This document shows, piece by piece, positions 32,162 through 43,488 of a stretch of DNA of 64,000 bases (positions are counted from its first letter, which is position 1; each line of letters starts with the position of its first letter). Source of the DNA: Microbacterium elymi (lineage in GTDB: Bacteria > Actinomycetota > Actinomycetes > Actinomycetales > Microbacteriaceae). The position numbers were made by a program, and so were the translations under genes. The notes under the pieces are model-generated. The model had not been told where the DNA came from. It made no database searches and saw nothing but the letters and a program-made list of their open reading frames with translations. Where the stretch lies: assembly GCF_021582895.2 (NCBI RefSeq), contig NZ_CP091139.2, positions 1 to 64,000 of the forward strand, in the 5' to 3' direction.

Positions 32162-32171
32162 ATTGGCGCCT

Positions 32172-32723
32172 ATGGCGAGCGTGGAACCGGATGTCACCCG
32201 CTGGGCGGCGCTGCTGCGCGGCGTGAACGTGGGCGGGATCACGATCCGGAACGCCGAGCTCTCCGAGCTGTTCGCGGGCCTGGGTGCGCGCGCCGTGCGC
32301 ACCGTGCTCGCCAGCGGCAACGTCTGCTTCGAGGCGGATGCCGCGGCCGACCGGGCGCACCTGAAGGTGCGCATCGAGCAGGCGCTGCGCGACCGCTTCG
32401 GCTACGACGCGTGGATCGTCCTGGTCACCGCCGAGGAGCTGCGGGCCACCGTCGACGCCTTCCCGTTCGACGACGCGGATGCCGCGCGCCAGCCGTACGT
32501 CGTGTTCTGCCCGGACGACGCCGTGCGTGCCGAACTGCTTCAGGCCGCGGCATCCGCGGACGGCGACGCCGACCCGGTGCGTGCCGGCGAGGGCGTCGTC
32601 TATTGGAGCCCGCGGGTGGGCACCACGCTGACGGCGCCGTTCGGTCGGATCCTCGGCCGTGCGCGGTACCGGTCATGGACCACGACCCGCAATCTGCGGA
32701 CCCTGCAGAAGATGATCCGCTGA
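32172..32723 (+). CDS. DUF1697 domain-containing protein
   Basis: 183 residues, matching the DUF1697 pattern: [20 protein letters not shown] near the start, [13 protein letters not shown], and a C-terminal [17 protein letters not shown]. Function unknown. It starts 11 bases after pdxT and may share its transcript. The frame is intact. Confidence 0.85.
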   Translation: MASVEPDVTRWAALLRGVNVGGITIRNAELSELFAGLGARAVRTVLASGNVCFEADAAADRAHLKVRIEQALRDRFGYDAWIVLVTAEELRATVDAFPFDDADAARQPYVVFCPDDAVRAELLQAAASADGDADPVRAGEGVVYWSPRVGTTLTAPFGRILGRARYRSWTTTRNLRTLQKMIR

Positions 32724-32743
32724 GATTCCGTACACTGGAAGGC

Positions 32744-33502
32744 ATGTCCGGCCACTCCAAGTGGGCGACGACCAAGCACAAGAAAGCCGTCATCGACGCG
32801 CGACGTGCCAAGTCCTTCGCCAAACTCATCAAGAACATCGAAGTCGCGGCCAAGATCGGGGGCGCCGACCTCGCCGGAAACCCGACGCTGTACGACGCCG
32901 TCCAGAAGGCGAAGAAGACGTCGGTGCCCAACGACAACATCGACCGCGCCATCAAGCGCGGCGCGGGCGTCGGCGGCGAATCGGTCGACTACCAGACGAT
33001 CATGTACGAGGGCTACGCGCCCAGCGGTGTGGCGCTGCTGATCGAGTGCCTCACCGACAACCGGAACCGTGCGGCGGCCGAGGTGCGCACGGCGCTGACC
33101 CGCAACGGCGGGACGCTGGCCGATCCCGGCAGCGTGTCGTACAACTTCACGCGCAAGGGCGTCATCGTCGTCTCCGGCGAGGGCACCACCGAGGACGACG
33201 TGATGATGGCGGCGCTGGAGGCGGGCGCCGAAGAGGTCGAAGCGCACCCGTCCGGGTTCGAGGTCCTCACCGAGGCCTCCGACCTGGTCACGGTGCGCGC
33301 ATCGCTGCAGGAGGCGGGGCTGGACTACGAGTCCGCCGACGTCGAGTTCGTGCCGTCGCTGAAGGTCGAGGTCGACGCCGACACGGCCCGCAAGGTCTTC
33401 CGGCTGATCGATGCGCTCGAGGACAGCGACGACGTGCAGAACGTGTACAGCAACTTCGATCTGTCGGCGGCGGTGCAGGCCGAGCTCGAGCAGGACGACT
33501 GA
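32744..33502 (+). CDS. yebC: YebC/PmpR-family protein
   Basis: 252 residues starting [25 protein letters not shown], the family hallmark. Later text includes [28 protein letters not shown]. YebC proteins act in transcriptional control or in translation of difficult (proline-rich) stretches. It lies upstream of ruvCAB, a common order. The frame is intact. Confidence 0.96.
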   Translation: MSGHSKWATTKHKKAVIDARRAKSFAKLIKNIEVAAKIGGADLAGNPTLYDAVQKAKKTSVPNDNIDRAIKRGAGVGGESVDYQTIMYEGYAPSGVALLIECLTDNRNRAAAEVRTALTRNGGTLADPGSVSYNFTRKGVIVVSGEGTTEDDVMMAALEAGAEEVEAHPSGFEVLTEASDLVTVRASLQEAGLDYESADVEFVPSLKVEVDADTARKVFRLIDALEDSDDVQNVYSNFDLSAAVQAELEQDD

Positions 33503-33568
33503 GCCGACCGGCGGCGAAGGCGCGCGTCGGTGCCCGGCGCACGCCCTGGTCGCTCCTAGGCTGGGCAG

Positions 33569-34137
33569 ATGGGCGGCCGACGACTTCGGGTGCTGGGCAT
33601 CGACCCCGGCCTGACCCGGTGCGGTGTCGGCGTCGTCGACGTCGCGCCGGATCGCTCGGCGCGACTCGTGCACGTGGGCGTGGTGCGCTCGGCGGCCGAT
33701 GCCCGGATCGAGAAGCGGCTCAAGCTGATCGCCGCCGGCATCCGCGCGGTGCTGGAGGAGTACGACCCGGATGTGGTCGCGGTGGAGCGGGTGTTCGCCC
33801 AGAACAACCGCAACACGGTGATGGGCACCGCGCAGGCCAGCGGCATCGCGCTGCTGCTGGCGGCCGAGCACGGCATCCCGGCCGACACGCACACCCCGAC
33901 CGAGGTGAAGGCCGCCATCACCGGGTACGGCGGAGCCGACAAGCGGCAGGTGCAGACGATGGTGGCCCGCATCCTGCGCCTGGACGCGCTGCCCACCCCG
34001 CGGACGCCGCCGACGCGCTCGCGCTCGCCCTGTGCCACGCCTGGCGCGGCGGCACGCCGGAGCCGTCCGCGACCGGGGGCGCGCTCACCCCGCGCAAGCG
34101 GGCCTGGGCCGACGCGGAACGGCTCGCCCGACGGTGA
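33569..34137 (+). CDS. ruvC: Holliday junction resolvase RuvC, frame broken once
   Basis: Endonuclease that cuts four-way junctions with RuvAB. The first catalytic Asp is in [11 protein letters not shown] and the Glu in [12 protein letters not shown]. One C is missing from a C-run at about 33997; restored text is [21 protein letters not shown], which carries the last catalytic Asp. Corrected length is about 189 residues. First gene of ruvCAB. Confidence 0.95.
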
Positions 34138-34186
34138 CGCGCGTGTCGGTCGAACAAACGTCCGAACCCTCACGTAGGCTGGTGTC

Positions 34187-34804
34187 ATGATCTCATCGCT
34201 GCACGGCACGGTCCTGCACGCCGGGACCGACCTCGTCGAGGTGAGCGTCGGCGGTGTCGGGTTCACGGTCGCCGTGACGCCCGACGTGGCCCGCACGGCG
34301 CGCGTGGGGGACCAGCTCCTGCTCGCACACGGCCCTGATCGTCCGCGAGGACGCGCTGTCGCTGTACGGATTCGCCGGTCGCGCGGAATGCGCGCTGTTC
34401 GGGTGCTGCTCGGGGTGACCGGCGTCGGGCCGAAGTCCGCGCTGGGCGTCCTGGCGGCGATGTCGGTCGACCAGATCGCCCAGGCGGTCGCGGACGACGA
34501 CGACGCGCCCTTCCGCCGCGTCTCCGGCATCGGCCCGAAGACCGCCAAGCTGATCGTCGTCCAGCTCACCGGCAAGCTCGCCCCGCCGGCCCCGTCGGGC
34601 ACGCCCGCCGCCGGGTCCCGGGCGACGGCGGACCAGGTGGTGGCGGCGCTGCTGGGGCTGGGCTGGTCCGAGCGCGTGGCCATCGAGGCGGTCGAGTCGG
34701 TGATGGCGGATGCCGCGGCCGGCGACCGCTCGACGGTTCCGGCGCTGCTCCGGCTCGCCCTGGCGCACCTCGGACCGGCACGGGCGGAGGGCGCTCGTGG
34801 CTGA
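34187..34804 (+). CDS. ruvA: Holliday junction helicase subunit RuvA, internal stretch scrambled
   Basis: Junction-binding subunit with an N-terminal OB fold (MISSLHGTVLHAGTDLVEVSVGGVGF) and helix-hairpin-helix motifs (GVTGVGPKSALGVL; VSGIGPKTAKLIVVQL). An extra C at about 34324 (CTGCTCGCACAC) and a missing base at about 34400 cancel. The gene reads through, but about 24 residues between are wrong; the restored text is LHTALIVREDALSLYGFAGR. About 205 residues. The stop overlaps the ruvB start. Confidence 0.94.
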   Translation: MISSLHGTVLHAGTDLVEVSVGGVGFTVAVTPDVARTARVGDQLLLAHGPDRPRGRAVAVRIRRSRGMRAVRVLLGVTGVGPKSALGVLAAMSVDQIAQAVADDDDAPFRRVSGIGPKTAKLIVVQLTGKLAPPAPSGTPAAGSRATADQVVAALLGLGWSERVAIEAVESVMADAAAGDRSTVPALLRLALAHLGPARAEGARG

Positions 34805-35819
34805 GCTGGACCCCGAGGCGATCGACGAGACCGAGCTGGCGATCGAGGGCGCGCTGCGCCCGAGTCGCTGGCCGAATTCGTCGGGCAGCAGAAGGTCCGC
34901 GGGCAGGCTCGAGCGCTGCTGGACGCCGCGCGCATCCAGCAGCGTCCCGCCGACCACATCCTGCTGGCCGGCCCGCCCGGCCTGGGCAAGACGACCCTGG
35001 CGATGATCGTGGCCCACGAGAGCGGCCGCGCCCTGCGCATGTCCAGCGGCCCGGCCATCCAGCACGCCGGCGACCTGGCCGCGCTGCTGTCGAGCCTCAC
35101 CCCGGGCGAGGTCCTGTTCATCGACGAGGTGCACCGGATGGCGCGCTCGGCCGAAGAGATGCTGTATCTGGCGATGGAGGACTTCCGGATCGACATCATG
35201 GTCGGCAAGGGCGCCGGTGCCACCAGCATCCCGCTCGATCTCTCGCCGTTCACCCTCGTCGGCGCGACCACCCGGTCCGCGACGCTGCCGAACCCCCTGC
35301 GCGACCGGTTCGGGTTCACCGCCCACCTGGAGTACTACGAGCCCGAAGAACTCGAGCAGGTGATCGGCCGCTCCGCGCGGATGCTGGACATCCCGCTGCC
35401 GCAGGAGGCGCGCTCCGAGATCGCCCGGCGGTCGCGGGGGACGCCCGGATCGCCAACCAGCGCTGCGGCGCGTGCGCGACTACGTCGTCGTGCACGGACC
35501 TCGCACAGGCTCGGTGGACCTCGCCACCGTGGACGCGGCGCTCGAGCTGTACGACGTCGACGCGATCGGCCTGGACCGCCTGGACCGCGCCGTCCTGGAC
35601 GTGCTCATCCGGCGCTTCCGCGGGGGACCGGTGGGGCTGAACACACTCGCCGTCACGGTCGGCGAAGAGGCCGAGACGATCGAATCGGTGGTCGAGCCCT
35701 ACCTCGTCCGGATCGGCTTCATGGGGCGCACACCCCGCGGCCGGGTCGCGACGCCGGAGGCATACCGGCACCTGGGGATCCCGCATCCGGACGGGGCGCT
35801 CACCCTTGATGACCTATAA
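34797..35819 (+). CDS. ruvB: Holliday junction helicase subunit RuvB, frame broken three times
   Basis: AAA+ branch-migration motor. Walker [12 protein letters not shown], Walker B FIDEVHRM, sensor [18 protein letters not shown], and the winged-helix C-terminus ([15 protein letters not shown]). Missing bases at about 34862 (restoring [13 protein letters not shown]), 35445 and 35463 (restoring [16 protein letters not shown]). Corrected length is about 341 residues. The GTG start overlaps ruvA by eight bases. Confidence 0.95.
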
Positions 35820-35896
35820 TCGCTGAAGGCTTTCCCCCGATCCCCTTCAGGCAGCGCCGCCGCGGCGCGCCTCATCCGAAAGGTGCCACCTGCTTC

Positions 35897-36322
35897 ATGG
35901 CTAATTTCTTCTCGCAGTACGGCCTGATCATCCTGCTGGTGGTCCTCCTGGTCTTCATGTTCTGGAGCTCGCGCCGCCGCATGGCCAAGCAGAAGGCCGA
36001 ACAGGAATCGAAGGCGCGGCAGACCGTGCCGGGCGCCGAGGTGCTCCTGCAGGGCGGCCTGTACGGCACCATCGTCTCGTACGACCCGGAGAACCTCGAT
36101 CAGCCCGCGGTGGTCGAGATCGCTCCCGGCGTGGACATCAAGGTGCACAGCCAGTCGATCCTGCGCGTCGTCAGCCCGACCGACGAGATCGTCCCGGAGT
36201 ACGAGGACACCGTCCCCGACAACGCGGCGGACGCCGGCGCCCCGCGCATCGAATCCGCCGACGAGACGGCCGCCCGGCTGAAGTCCCAGGATGACGACAA
36301 GAAGGACTCGCCCGAGGCCTGA
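35897..36322 (+). CDS. yajC: preprotein translocase subunit YajC
   Basis: 141 residues. One N-terminal membrane span (YGLIILLVVLLVFMFWSSRRRM) and a cytosolic domain with GAEVLLQGGLYGTIVS, plus an acidic C-terminal tail. YajC joins SecDF in protein export. It is followed directly by secD and secF. The frame is intact. Confidence 0.95.
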   Translation: MANFFSQYGLIILLVVLLVFMFWSSRRRMAKQKAEQESKARQTVPGAEVLLQGGLYGTIVSYDPENLDQPAVVEIAPGVDIKVHSQSILRVVSPTDEIVPEYEDTVPDNAADAGAPRIESADETAARLKSQDDDKKDSPEA

Positions 36323-36355
36323 TCTTCGGCCGCTCTGCAAGAAAGCTGACCCTCT

Positions 36356-38111
36356 GTGGCCTCCTCATCTCCCGTTCGGCATGCCTGGCGTGCGCTGCTG
36401 GGACTCGTCATCGTCATCGGCGTGCTCGCCGGCATCAACGCCCTCGGCGTCTACGTCTTCAAGCAGGCGTCGTGGGTGCCCGAGCTCGCGCTGGACCTGC
36501 AGGGCGGCACGCAGATGATTCTGCAGGCCAAGACGCCCGACGGCACCGCGCCGACCGCCGATCAGATGAAGCAGGCCTCGACGATCATCCGCCAGCGGGT
36601 GGATGCCTCGGGTGTCGGCGAGTCCGACATCACCACGCAGGCCGGCAACCAGATCGTCGTCCAGATCCCCGGCCCGGCCGACGATGAGACCCGGGCGCGC
36701 ATCGAGGCCTCGGCGCAGATCGGCTGCGCGCCGTGCTCTACACCGGTGCACCGTCGACGTCGTTCGTCGGCGAGGACGGCAAGCAGACCCCGTACCCCAC
36801 GCCCGCGCCCACGCTCCAGGCCACCCCCACCGCGTCGCCGAGCAACGGCAGCGACCCCAGCTGGATCACGCCGAAGCTCCAGGCCCAGTTCCTCGCCTAC
36901 GACTGCAACGACAAGAGCAACGACCCGGCCGACGCCCCGAAGGACGAGCCGCTGATCACGTGCGACACCGACGGGACGGCGAAGTACATCCTCGGTCCGG
37001 TCGAGCTGGACGGCTCGTCGATCACGACCGCCTCTTACGGCATGAGCTCGCAGAGCGGCCAGTGGGAGGTGCAAGCTGAAGTTCGACGCGACCGGCACCA
37101 AGACGTTCGCCGAGGTCAGCCAGCGGCTGTACGCGCTGAAGGCGGAGAACCAGGCGCCGCGCGATCAGTTCGCGTTCGTCCTGGACGGCAAGGTGATCTC
37201 GGCGCCGCAGATGAACGCCGTGATCACCGACGGCAGTCCATCGATCTCCGGATCGTTCACCGAGCAGACGGCGAAGGTGCTGGCCGATCAGCTCAAGTAC
37301 GGCGCGCTGCCGCTGAGCTTCACGGTCGTCAGCTCCGACACCATCTCGGCGACCCTCGGCTCGGCAAGCTGCAGATCGGCCTGATCGCCGGACTCATCGG
37401 TCTCGCGCTCGTCGCGGTGTACTCCCTGATCAGCTACCGGGCGCTGGGCTTCGTGATCATCGCCTCGCTGGCCGTGATGGCGGTGATCACCTGGTTCATG
37501 CTGTGCATCCTCGCGTGGCGGATGGGATTCCGCCTGTCGCTGGCAGGTGTGGCCGGTCTGATCGTGACCATCGGATTCACCGCCGACTCGTTCATCGTGT
37601 ATTTCGAGCGAATACGCGACGAGCTGCGCGACGGCAAATCGATCACGGGCGCCGTCGAGGACGGCTGGGGGCGCGCCAAGCGGACGATCTACATCGCCAA
37701 GGCCGTCAACATCCTGGCCGCGGTCGTGCTGTACATCCTGGCCGATGCCACGGTGAAGGGCTTCGCGTTCACGCTCGGCCTGACCACGGCCATCGACATC
37801 CTGATCTTCATCCTGTTCACGCACCCGGTGATGCAGCTGGTGGCCCGCACCCGCTTCTTCGGCGAGGGACACCGGCTGTCGGGGATGGACCCCGCCGCAC
37901 TGGGCGCGGTGTACCGCGGGCGGGCGCAGTTCCTCGCCCCCGCGGTCGAGACCAAGGGCTCGGCGGCCCGGCGCACCGGTCGCTCCCGCGGCGAAGCCGA
38001 GCGGCGCCAGACCATCGCCGAGCGCAAGGCCGCCGCCGAGGCGGCAGGCCAGATCCGGGCAGCACCTCCGGGAGCAGTACCGACTCGTCGAAGAAGGGGG
38101 CTGATCGCTGA
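36356..38111 (+). CDS. secD: protein translocase subunit SecD, frame broken at four places
   Basis: Proton-driven export factor with six membrane spans. The hallmark near the start is PELALDLQGGTQMILQAK, and the C-terminal block has GLIAGLIGLALVAVYSL and GFTADSFIVYFERIRDELRDG. Breaks occur at about 36721, 37073 (GTGCAAGCTGAAG), 37363 and 38058 (missing G before GCAGC). Restored end: GSTSGSSTDSSKKGADR with stop at 38109-38111. Corrected length is about 585 residues. The stop overlaps the secF ATG by one base. Confidence 0.95.
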
Positions 38112-39100
38112 TGGGCGCCATGAGCCGGTTCGGCAACAACCTCTATTCGGGCAAGGTCTCCTTCCCGTTCGTCGCACGCCGTCGCGTGTGGTTCATCATC
38201 GCCGCGCTGCTGGTGCTCGGCGCCGTCCTGGTGCCGCTGTTCCGTCCGGTGCAGTTCTCGATCGAGTTCACCGGCGGGTCGCAGTTCACCGTCAGCGGTG
38301 TATCCCAGCCGGATCAGGAGACCGCCACCGCCGCGGTCACCTCGGTCGTCCCGGACGCCACCACCAAGGTGACCACCGTCGGTTCCGACGGTGTGCGGGT
38401 CCAGACCGACCAGATGAGCCCGGCCCAGACGCAGCAGGTGCGCGACGCCCTCGCAGCGGCATACCAGGTGGACGTCAACGAGGTCACGACCTCGTTCATC
38501 GGCCCCAGCTGGGGCGCCGACGTCACCCGGCAGTCCCTGTGGGGCCTGGCGATCTTCCTCGCCCTCACGTTCCTGATCCTGGCGCTGTACTTCCGCACGT
38601 GGAAGATGTCGGCGGCCGCGATCATCGGCCTGGTCGACGTGCTGGTCATCACGATCGGCATCTACGCCCTCGCCGGGTTCGAGATCTCGCCGGCGGCGGT
38701 GATCGGCTTCCTCACGATCCTGGCGTACGCGCTGTATGACACCACGGTGGTCTTCGACAAGATCCGGGAGAATACGCACGAGGACGGCGAACACGCGAAT
38801 CGCACGTTCTCGGAATCGGTCAACCTCGCGGTGAACCAGACGCTGGTGCGATCGATCAACACCACGGTGGTGGCGATCCTGCCTGTCGGGGCGATCCTGT
38901 TCATCGGCGCGTTCTGGCTGGGCGCGCAGACGCTCAGCGACATCTCGCTGTCGATCTTCGTGGGGATCATCGTGGCCGCGTACTCCACGCTGTTCGTGGC
39001 CTCGCCGCTGTACTCGCTGTTCCGCGAGAACGAGCCCGCGCTGAAGGCGCACGATGCCAAGGTGCGCAAGGCGCGCGCCCAGGCGGCCGTCGCCGCCTGA
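38111..39100 (+). CDS. secF: protein translocase subunit SecF
   Basis: 329 residues with the six-span SecF layout. The periplasmic domain starts after RPVQFSIEFTGGSQF, and the C-terminal block has ALYDTTVVFDKIREN and TLVRSINTTVVAILPVGAIL. Starts on the SecD stop (TGATG), so the two are coupled. The frame is intact although both neighbours are broken. Confidence 0.96.
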   Translation: MGAMSRFGNNLYSGKVSFPFVARRRVWFIIAALLVLGAVLVPLFRPVQFSIEFTGGSQFTVSGVSQPDQETATAAVTSVVPDATTKVTTVGSDGVRVQTDQMSPAQTQQVRDALAAAYQVDVNEVTTSFIGPSWGADVTRQSLWGLAIFLALTFLILALYFRTWKMSAAAIIGLVDVLVITIGIYALAGFEISPAAVIGFLTILAYALYDTTVVFDKIRENTHEDGEHANRTFSESVNLAVNQTLVRSINTTVVAILPVGAILFIGAFWLGAQTLSDISLSIFVGIIVAAYSTLFVASPLYSLFRENEPALKAHDAKVRKARAQAAVAA

Positions 39101-39170
39101 GCCGGTCGTCCGGCGTCCGCTCCGGGGGCCTCGGCGTAGGATTGTCGAAGCGATGCGGAGGGGGTGACAC

Positions 39171-41423
39171 GTGGCCGAAGCCGTCCCCGCGGGGCAGAGT
39201 TCGTCATTGCGCCGCCTCGTGCCGCGGATCTTCTCCCGCAGCCAGCGGCGCGACGACGTGGAACAGCTGATTCGCACCGTCCGCACCCACCACCCCAAGG
39301 GTGATCTGTCGATCATCGAGCGCGCGTACTCGACGGCGGAGTCCGCGCACACCGGGCAGAAGCGGCAGAGCGGCGAGCCGTACATCACCCACCCGCTGGC
39401 GGTGGCCCAGATCCTCGCCGACCTCGGACTGGGGCCGCGCGCGGTCGCGGCCGCTCTGCTGCACGACACGGTCGAGGACACCGACTACGGTCTGGACCGG
39501 CTGACGATGGAGTTCGGCGACGAGGTCGCCATGCTCGTGGACGGGGTCACCAAGCTCGACAAGGTGAAGTACGGCGAGAGCGCCCAGTCCGAGACCGTCC
39601 GCAAGATGATCGTGGCCATGTCCCGCGACATCCGGGTGCTGCTGATCAAACTCGCCGACCGTCTGCACAACGCCCGCACCTGGGGCTTCGTGCCGCCGGA
39701 GAAGGCGAAGAAGAAGGCGACCGAGACCCTCGAGATCTACGCGCCGCTCGCGCATCGACTCGGCATCCAGGCGATCAAGGCCGAGCTGGAGGACTTGTCC
39801 TTCGCCGGTGCTCCAGCCCAAGCTCTACGCCGAGATCGACAGCCTGGTCAGCAGCGCACCCCCAGCGCGAGCAGTACGTGCAGAGCGTCATCCATGACGT
39901 GGAGACCGATCTGCGCGAGCTGAAGATCCGCGGCCAGCTGGCCGGACGGCCCGAGGCTGTACTCGGTGTACCAGAAGATGGTCATCCGCGGTCGCGAGTT
40001 CGACGACATCTACGACCTCATCGGCATCCGCGTGCTCGTGAACACGGTACGCGACTGCTACGCCGTGCTGGGCGCGATCCACGCACGCTGGACCCGCTGC
40101 CGGGCCGCTTCAAGGACTACATCGCCACCCCGAAGTTCAACCTGTACCAGTCGCTGCACACCACGGTGATCGGACCCGGCGGACGGACGGTGGAGATCCA
40201 GATCCGCACGCACGAGATGCACCAGCAGGCTGAGTACGGCGTCGCCGCGCACTGGAAGTACAAGGAGCGGGTCAACAGCGGCAAATCCGACGGGCGTGCC
40301 GTGGACGCCGACATGGCGTGGCTCGCGCACATCTCGGACTGGCAGGCCGAGACGGCCGACCCCGGAGAGTTCCTCGAGTCGCTGCGGTTCGAGATCGGCG
40401 CCAAGGAGGTGTACGTGTTCACGCCGAAGGGGCGGGTGATCGGCCTTCCCGCCGGCGCCACCCCGGTCGACTTCGCGTATGCCGTGCACACCGAGGTCGG
40501 CCACCGCACCATGGGCGCGAAGGTCAACGGCCGCCTGGTGCCTCTGGAGTCGAGAGCTGCACTCCGGCGACGTCGTCGAGGTGTTCACCTCGAAGAACCC
40601 GGACGCCGGACCCAGCCAGGACTGGCTCAGCTTCGTGAAGAGCACCCGGGCCCGCAGCAAGATCCGCGGCTGGTTCACCAAGGAGCGCCGCGAAGAGGCG
40701 ATCGAGCAGGGCAAGGAGGCCATCGCCCGGGCGATGCGCAAGCAGAACATGCCGCTCGAGCGTCTGATGAGCCAGGACTCGTTCGCCGAGGTCGCCCGGC
40801 AGGCTTGCGCTACGAGGATGTCTCGGCGCTGTACGCCGCCGTGGGCGAAGGGCATGTGTCCACGCAGTCCGTGCTCGAGAAGGTCACCGCGCTGGTGACC
40901 GTGAACGAGACCGTGACCGGTCCGATCGACCTGCCCCCGCACGGCGGCAAGCCGCGGTCGAGGCGGGCGGCAGCGATTCCGGGATCCTCGTGCGCGGCGC
41001 GCCGGACATCCTGGTCAAGCTCGCCAAGTGCTGCACGCCGGTGCCCGGCGACAAGATCGTGGGCTTCGTCACACGGGCAGCGGGGTCTCGGTGCACCGGG
41101 CCGACTGCACGAACGTGAAGGCGCTGATGGCCTCTCCGGAGCGTCTGATCGACGTCGAGTGGGCGCCGACCACCAAGAGCGTGTTCCTGGTGCAGATCCA
41201 GGTCGAGGCGCTGGATCGCTCCGGGCTGCTCAGCGACGTCACCCGCGTGCTCAGCGAGCATCACGTGAACATCCTGTCGGCGACGGTCTCCACCAGCGAT
41301 GTGCGGCTGGCGATCAGCCGGTTCGTGTTCGAGATGGGTGACACCGTGCACCTGGATCGCGTGCTGAACGCCGTGCGCCGGATCGACGCGGTCTACGACG
41401 TCTACCGGGTGACCTCCGGCTGA
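39171..41423 (+). CDS. relA: (p)ppGpp synthetase/hydrolase (RelA/SpoT), frame broken at about nine places
   Basis: Bifunctional stringent-response enzyme. The HD hydrolase domain has LLHDTVEDT and [14 protein letters not shown]. The synthetase domain has [11 protein letters not shown] and [12 protein letters not shown], followed by TGS ([24 protein letters not shown]) and the C-terminal ACT domain. GTG start. Indels near 39807, 39854, 39863, 39953, 40094, 40551, 40802/40805, 40952 and 41076 all lie in or near CAGC words or C/G runs. Net correction gives about 751 residues, the family length. This is the most heavily damaged gene in the window. Confidence 0.94.
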
Positions 41424-41959
41424 CCGGTACCGGTCAGCCGGCGCAAGCGCATGGGCGCGCCGCGTGTGCGGCACCGGTCCCGCCGCCGCGAGCCACCCCA
41501 GCGCCGCATCCGGGTCGGCGATCCCCGCCCGCACCATCGCCCGCGCCGCGCGCACCGCGTCGGCGTCCGGGTCGCGGGCGAGATCGGCCAGGGTCCGGGT
41601 CGGGGTGGTCACCCACGCCCCGCCGGTGCGCATGAGGTCGTCCGCCGGCAGCCGCCGATCGTGGTAGCGGAGCCGATGGTCGATCACGTGATGCAGACGC
41701 TGCGGCACGGCGCGCTGCACGCGATGCCGGCCGGGCGGCATCGCCAGCGCCCCGTGGACCCACGCGGCGCTCAGATGCACGGCGGCCAGGGTGTCACCCA
41801 GCAGGGCGGCAGCGAGCCGGCCCGCAGCGCCACCGTCTCCACGGCGTCGGCGGGCATGTATCCGTCGCCGAGCTCGACCAGGTGCCCGTCCAGGCACGCC
41901 GCGCTCAGCTCGGCCTGCGACAGCCGCTCACCGACGAAGTAGAGGTACGGCGAACCCAT
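41402..41959 (-). CDS. AbiEi-like antitoxin-family protein without a partner, frame broken twice
   Basis: About 185 residues after correction. The central text [21 protein letters not shown] and the later [14 protein letters not shown] recall the type IV antitoxin AbiEi / DUF559-linked family of actinobacteria. Breaks occur at about 41810 (missing base before CAGC) and 41445 (GCGCAAGCGC). Restored stop at 41402, so it overlaps the relA 3' end by about 22 bases, convergently. No AbiEii-like toxin is adjacent. The family call is moderate; a stand-alone regulator is possible. Confidence 0.55.
41416..41441. repeat. 26-base perfect palindrome over the relA stop
   Basis: CCGGCTGACCGGT followed by its exact reverse complement, with no spacer. 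It covers the relA stop codon (41421-41423) and the C-terminal codons of the convergent gene. It may act as a bidirectional terminator stem, though there is no T-run on either side, or as a protein-binding site. Confidence 0.7.
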
Positions 41960-42026
41960 ACCGGCAGTGTGCCGCGTCGGCGCGGCCGCGCGCACCGCCG
42001 GCTCGGGATCTGTGGAGAACTCGCTC

Positions 42027-43451
42027 TCAGCCGCCGACCGCGCGCAGCCACGCCCTGCGGGCCTCGAGGGCCTCAGCCGCCGCGGCGATCGCACGGGCGT
42101 CGCCGGCGGTCTCGGCATCGGCAAGCTCCTGCTCGAGCTTGGCGATGGCGTCGGTGAGCTGACGGGTCATGTCATTGGCGCGGGCCTTCGTCTCCGGCTT
42201 GTTCCGCTTCCAGTCCGCGTCCTCGCGCGTGCGCACGCTCTGCTCGATCTTGCGCAAGCTCGTCATCCAGCGCACGCTCGCGGTCGCGCGGGAAGACGCG
42301 GCCGATCTCGTCCCAGCGACGCTGGATCCCGGTGAGCGCGGTGCGGGCCTTGGTCAGGTCGCGCTCGTCCACGATCGGCGCGGCCTCTTCGGCAGCGCGC
42401 GCTTGGCGTCGATCTTCTCCTTGGATGCCTCGACCTCGGCGCTCTCCCGCTCGGCGCGCGCGCCGTACAGCGCGTCGCCGGCGGCCTTGAACCGCGCCCA
42501 GAGCGCGTCGTCGGCCTTCTTGCCGGCCCGGCCGGCGGCCTTCCACGAGTCGAGCAGGTCGCGGTAGGCGCCGATCCCGTCCTCGCCCTTCGGAGCGAGC
42601 GCCTCGGCGCGTTCGATCAGCGTCGTCTTGTAGGCACGGGCCGACTTGTGCACCTCGTCCAGCTCGGAGTAGAACTCGCGACGCTGCTTGTCGATCGTCG
42701 CGCGTGCGGCCCGGAACCGCTTCCACAGGCGCTGGCCGGCCGACTTCGGCAGGCGCGGGCCGTCCTTCTGCTGGGTCTGCCACTGCTCGAACAGGTCGCT
42801 CAGCTCGGCGGTCGTCTGCTTCCACTGCACTGTCTGCGGGTCCCGTGCGGCCAGCTGCTCCACCCGCTCGACCAGGGCCGTGCGCTCGGCGATCGCGGCG
42901 TCCACCGCCTCGCGGGCGGCCGCGTTCTCCACGGCGGCGGCCTGCTCCAGATCGAGAAGCAGCGCGTCCAGCCGGCGTCGGAGCGCCTCCAGGTCGCCCA
43001 CGGCCGCGGCATCCACGGTCTTGGCGCGGACCGCGGTCGCGGTGGCGCGCAGATCGGCGGCGGATGCGCCGCCCCCGCGGTGGCGTGCCTCCAGCAGGAC
43101 GACCTCGCCGGCCAGATCCGCGAACTTCCGCTCGAAATAGGCCAGGGCCTCGGCTGGGGTGCCGTCCGGGTATTCGCCCACGACGCGCCACTGATCGCCC
43201 TCGCGGACGGACACCACTCCGGCCTCGTCGACCCGACCCCACGGCTCGTCCGCGCTGCCGGCGGCAGGGGCGGCGGCGGCGGGCGCCGTCGGCACGGGCG
43301 GCGCGCCCACCGGCGGTGCCGGGACGGCACGGGTGGCGGGGGGTCGAGGCCCGGGAACGGGCGGGCGGACAGGAGTGTTCTCTGCGTCGGCAGTCACGGG
43401 TTGCACCTCATCACGGCTGGCGCCGTCTGCGGGGGGATGGACGGCTTCCAA
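42027..43451 (-). CDS. DUF349-domain protein, internal stretch scrambled
   Basis: About 474 residues, built of repeated charged helical DUF349 segments (for example LWKRFRAARATIDKQRREFYSEL; LWARFKAAGDALYGARAERES; RRWDEIGRVFPRDRERALDDEL). The N-terminus is Pro/Ala-rich. Indels at about 42255 (CAAGC) and 42391 (missing base before CAGC) offset each other. Function unknown; coiled-coil character is strong. A GTG about 18 codons in is an alternative start. Confidence 0.85.
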
Positions 43452-43488
43452 GACTAGTACGAGCGGGCCCGGTCGGTTCGCTGGTGGG

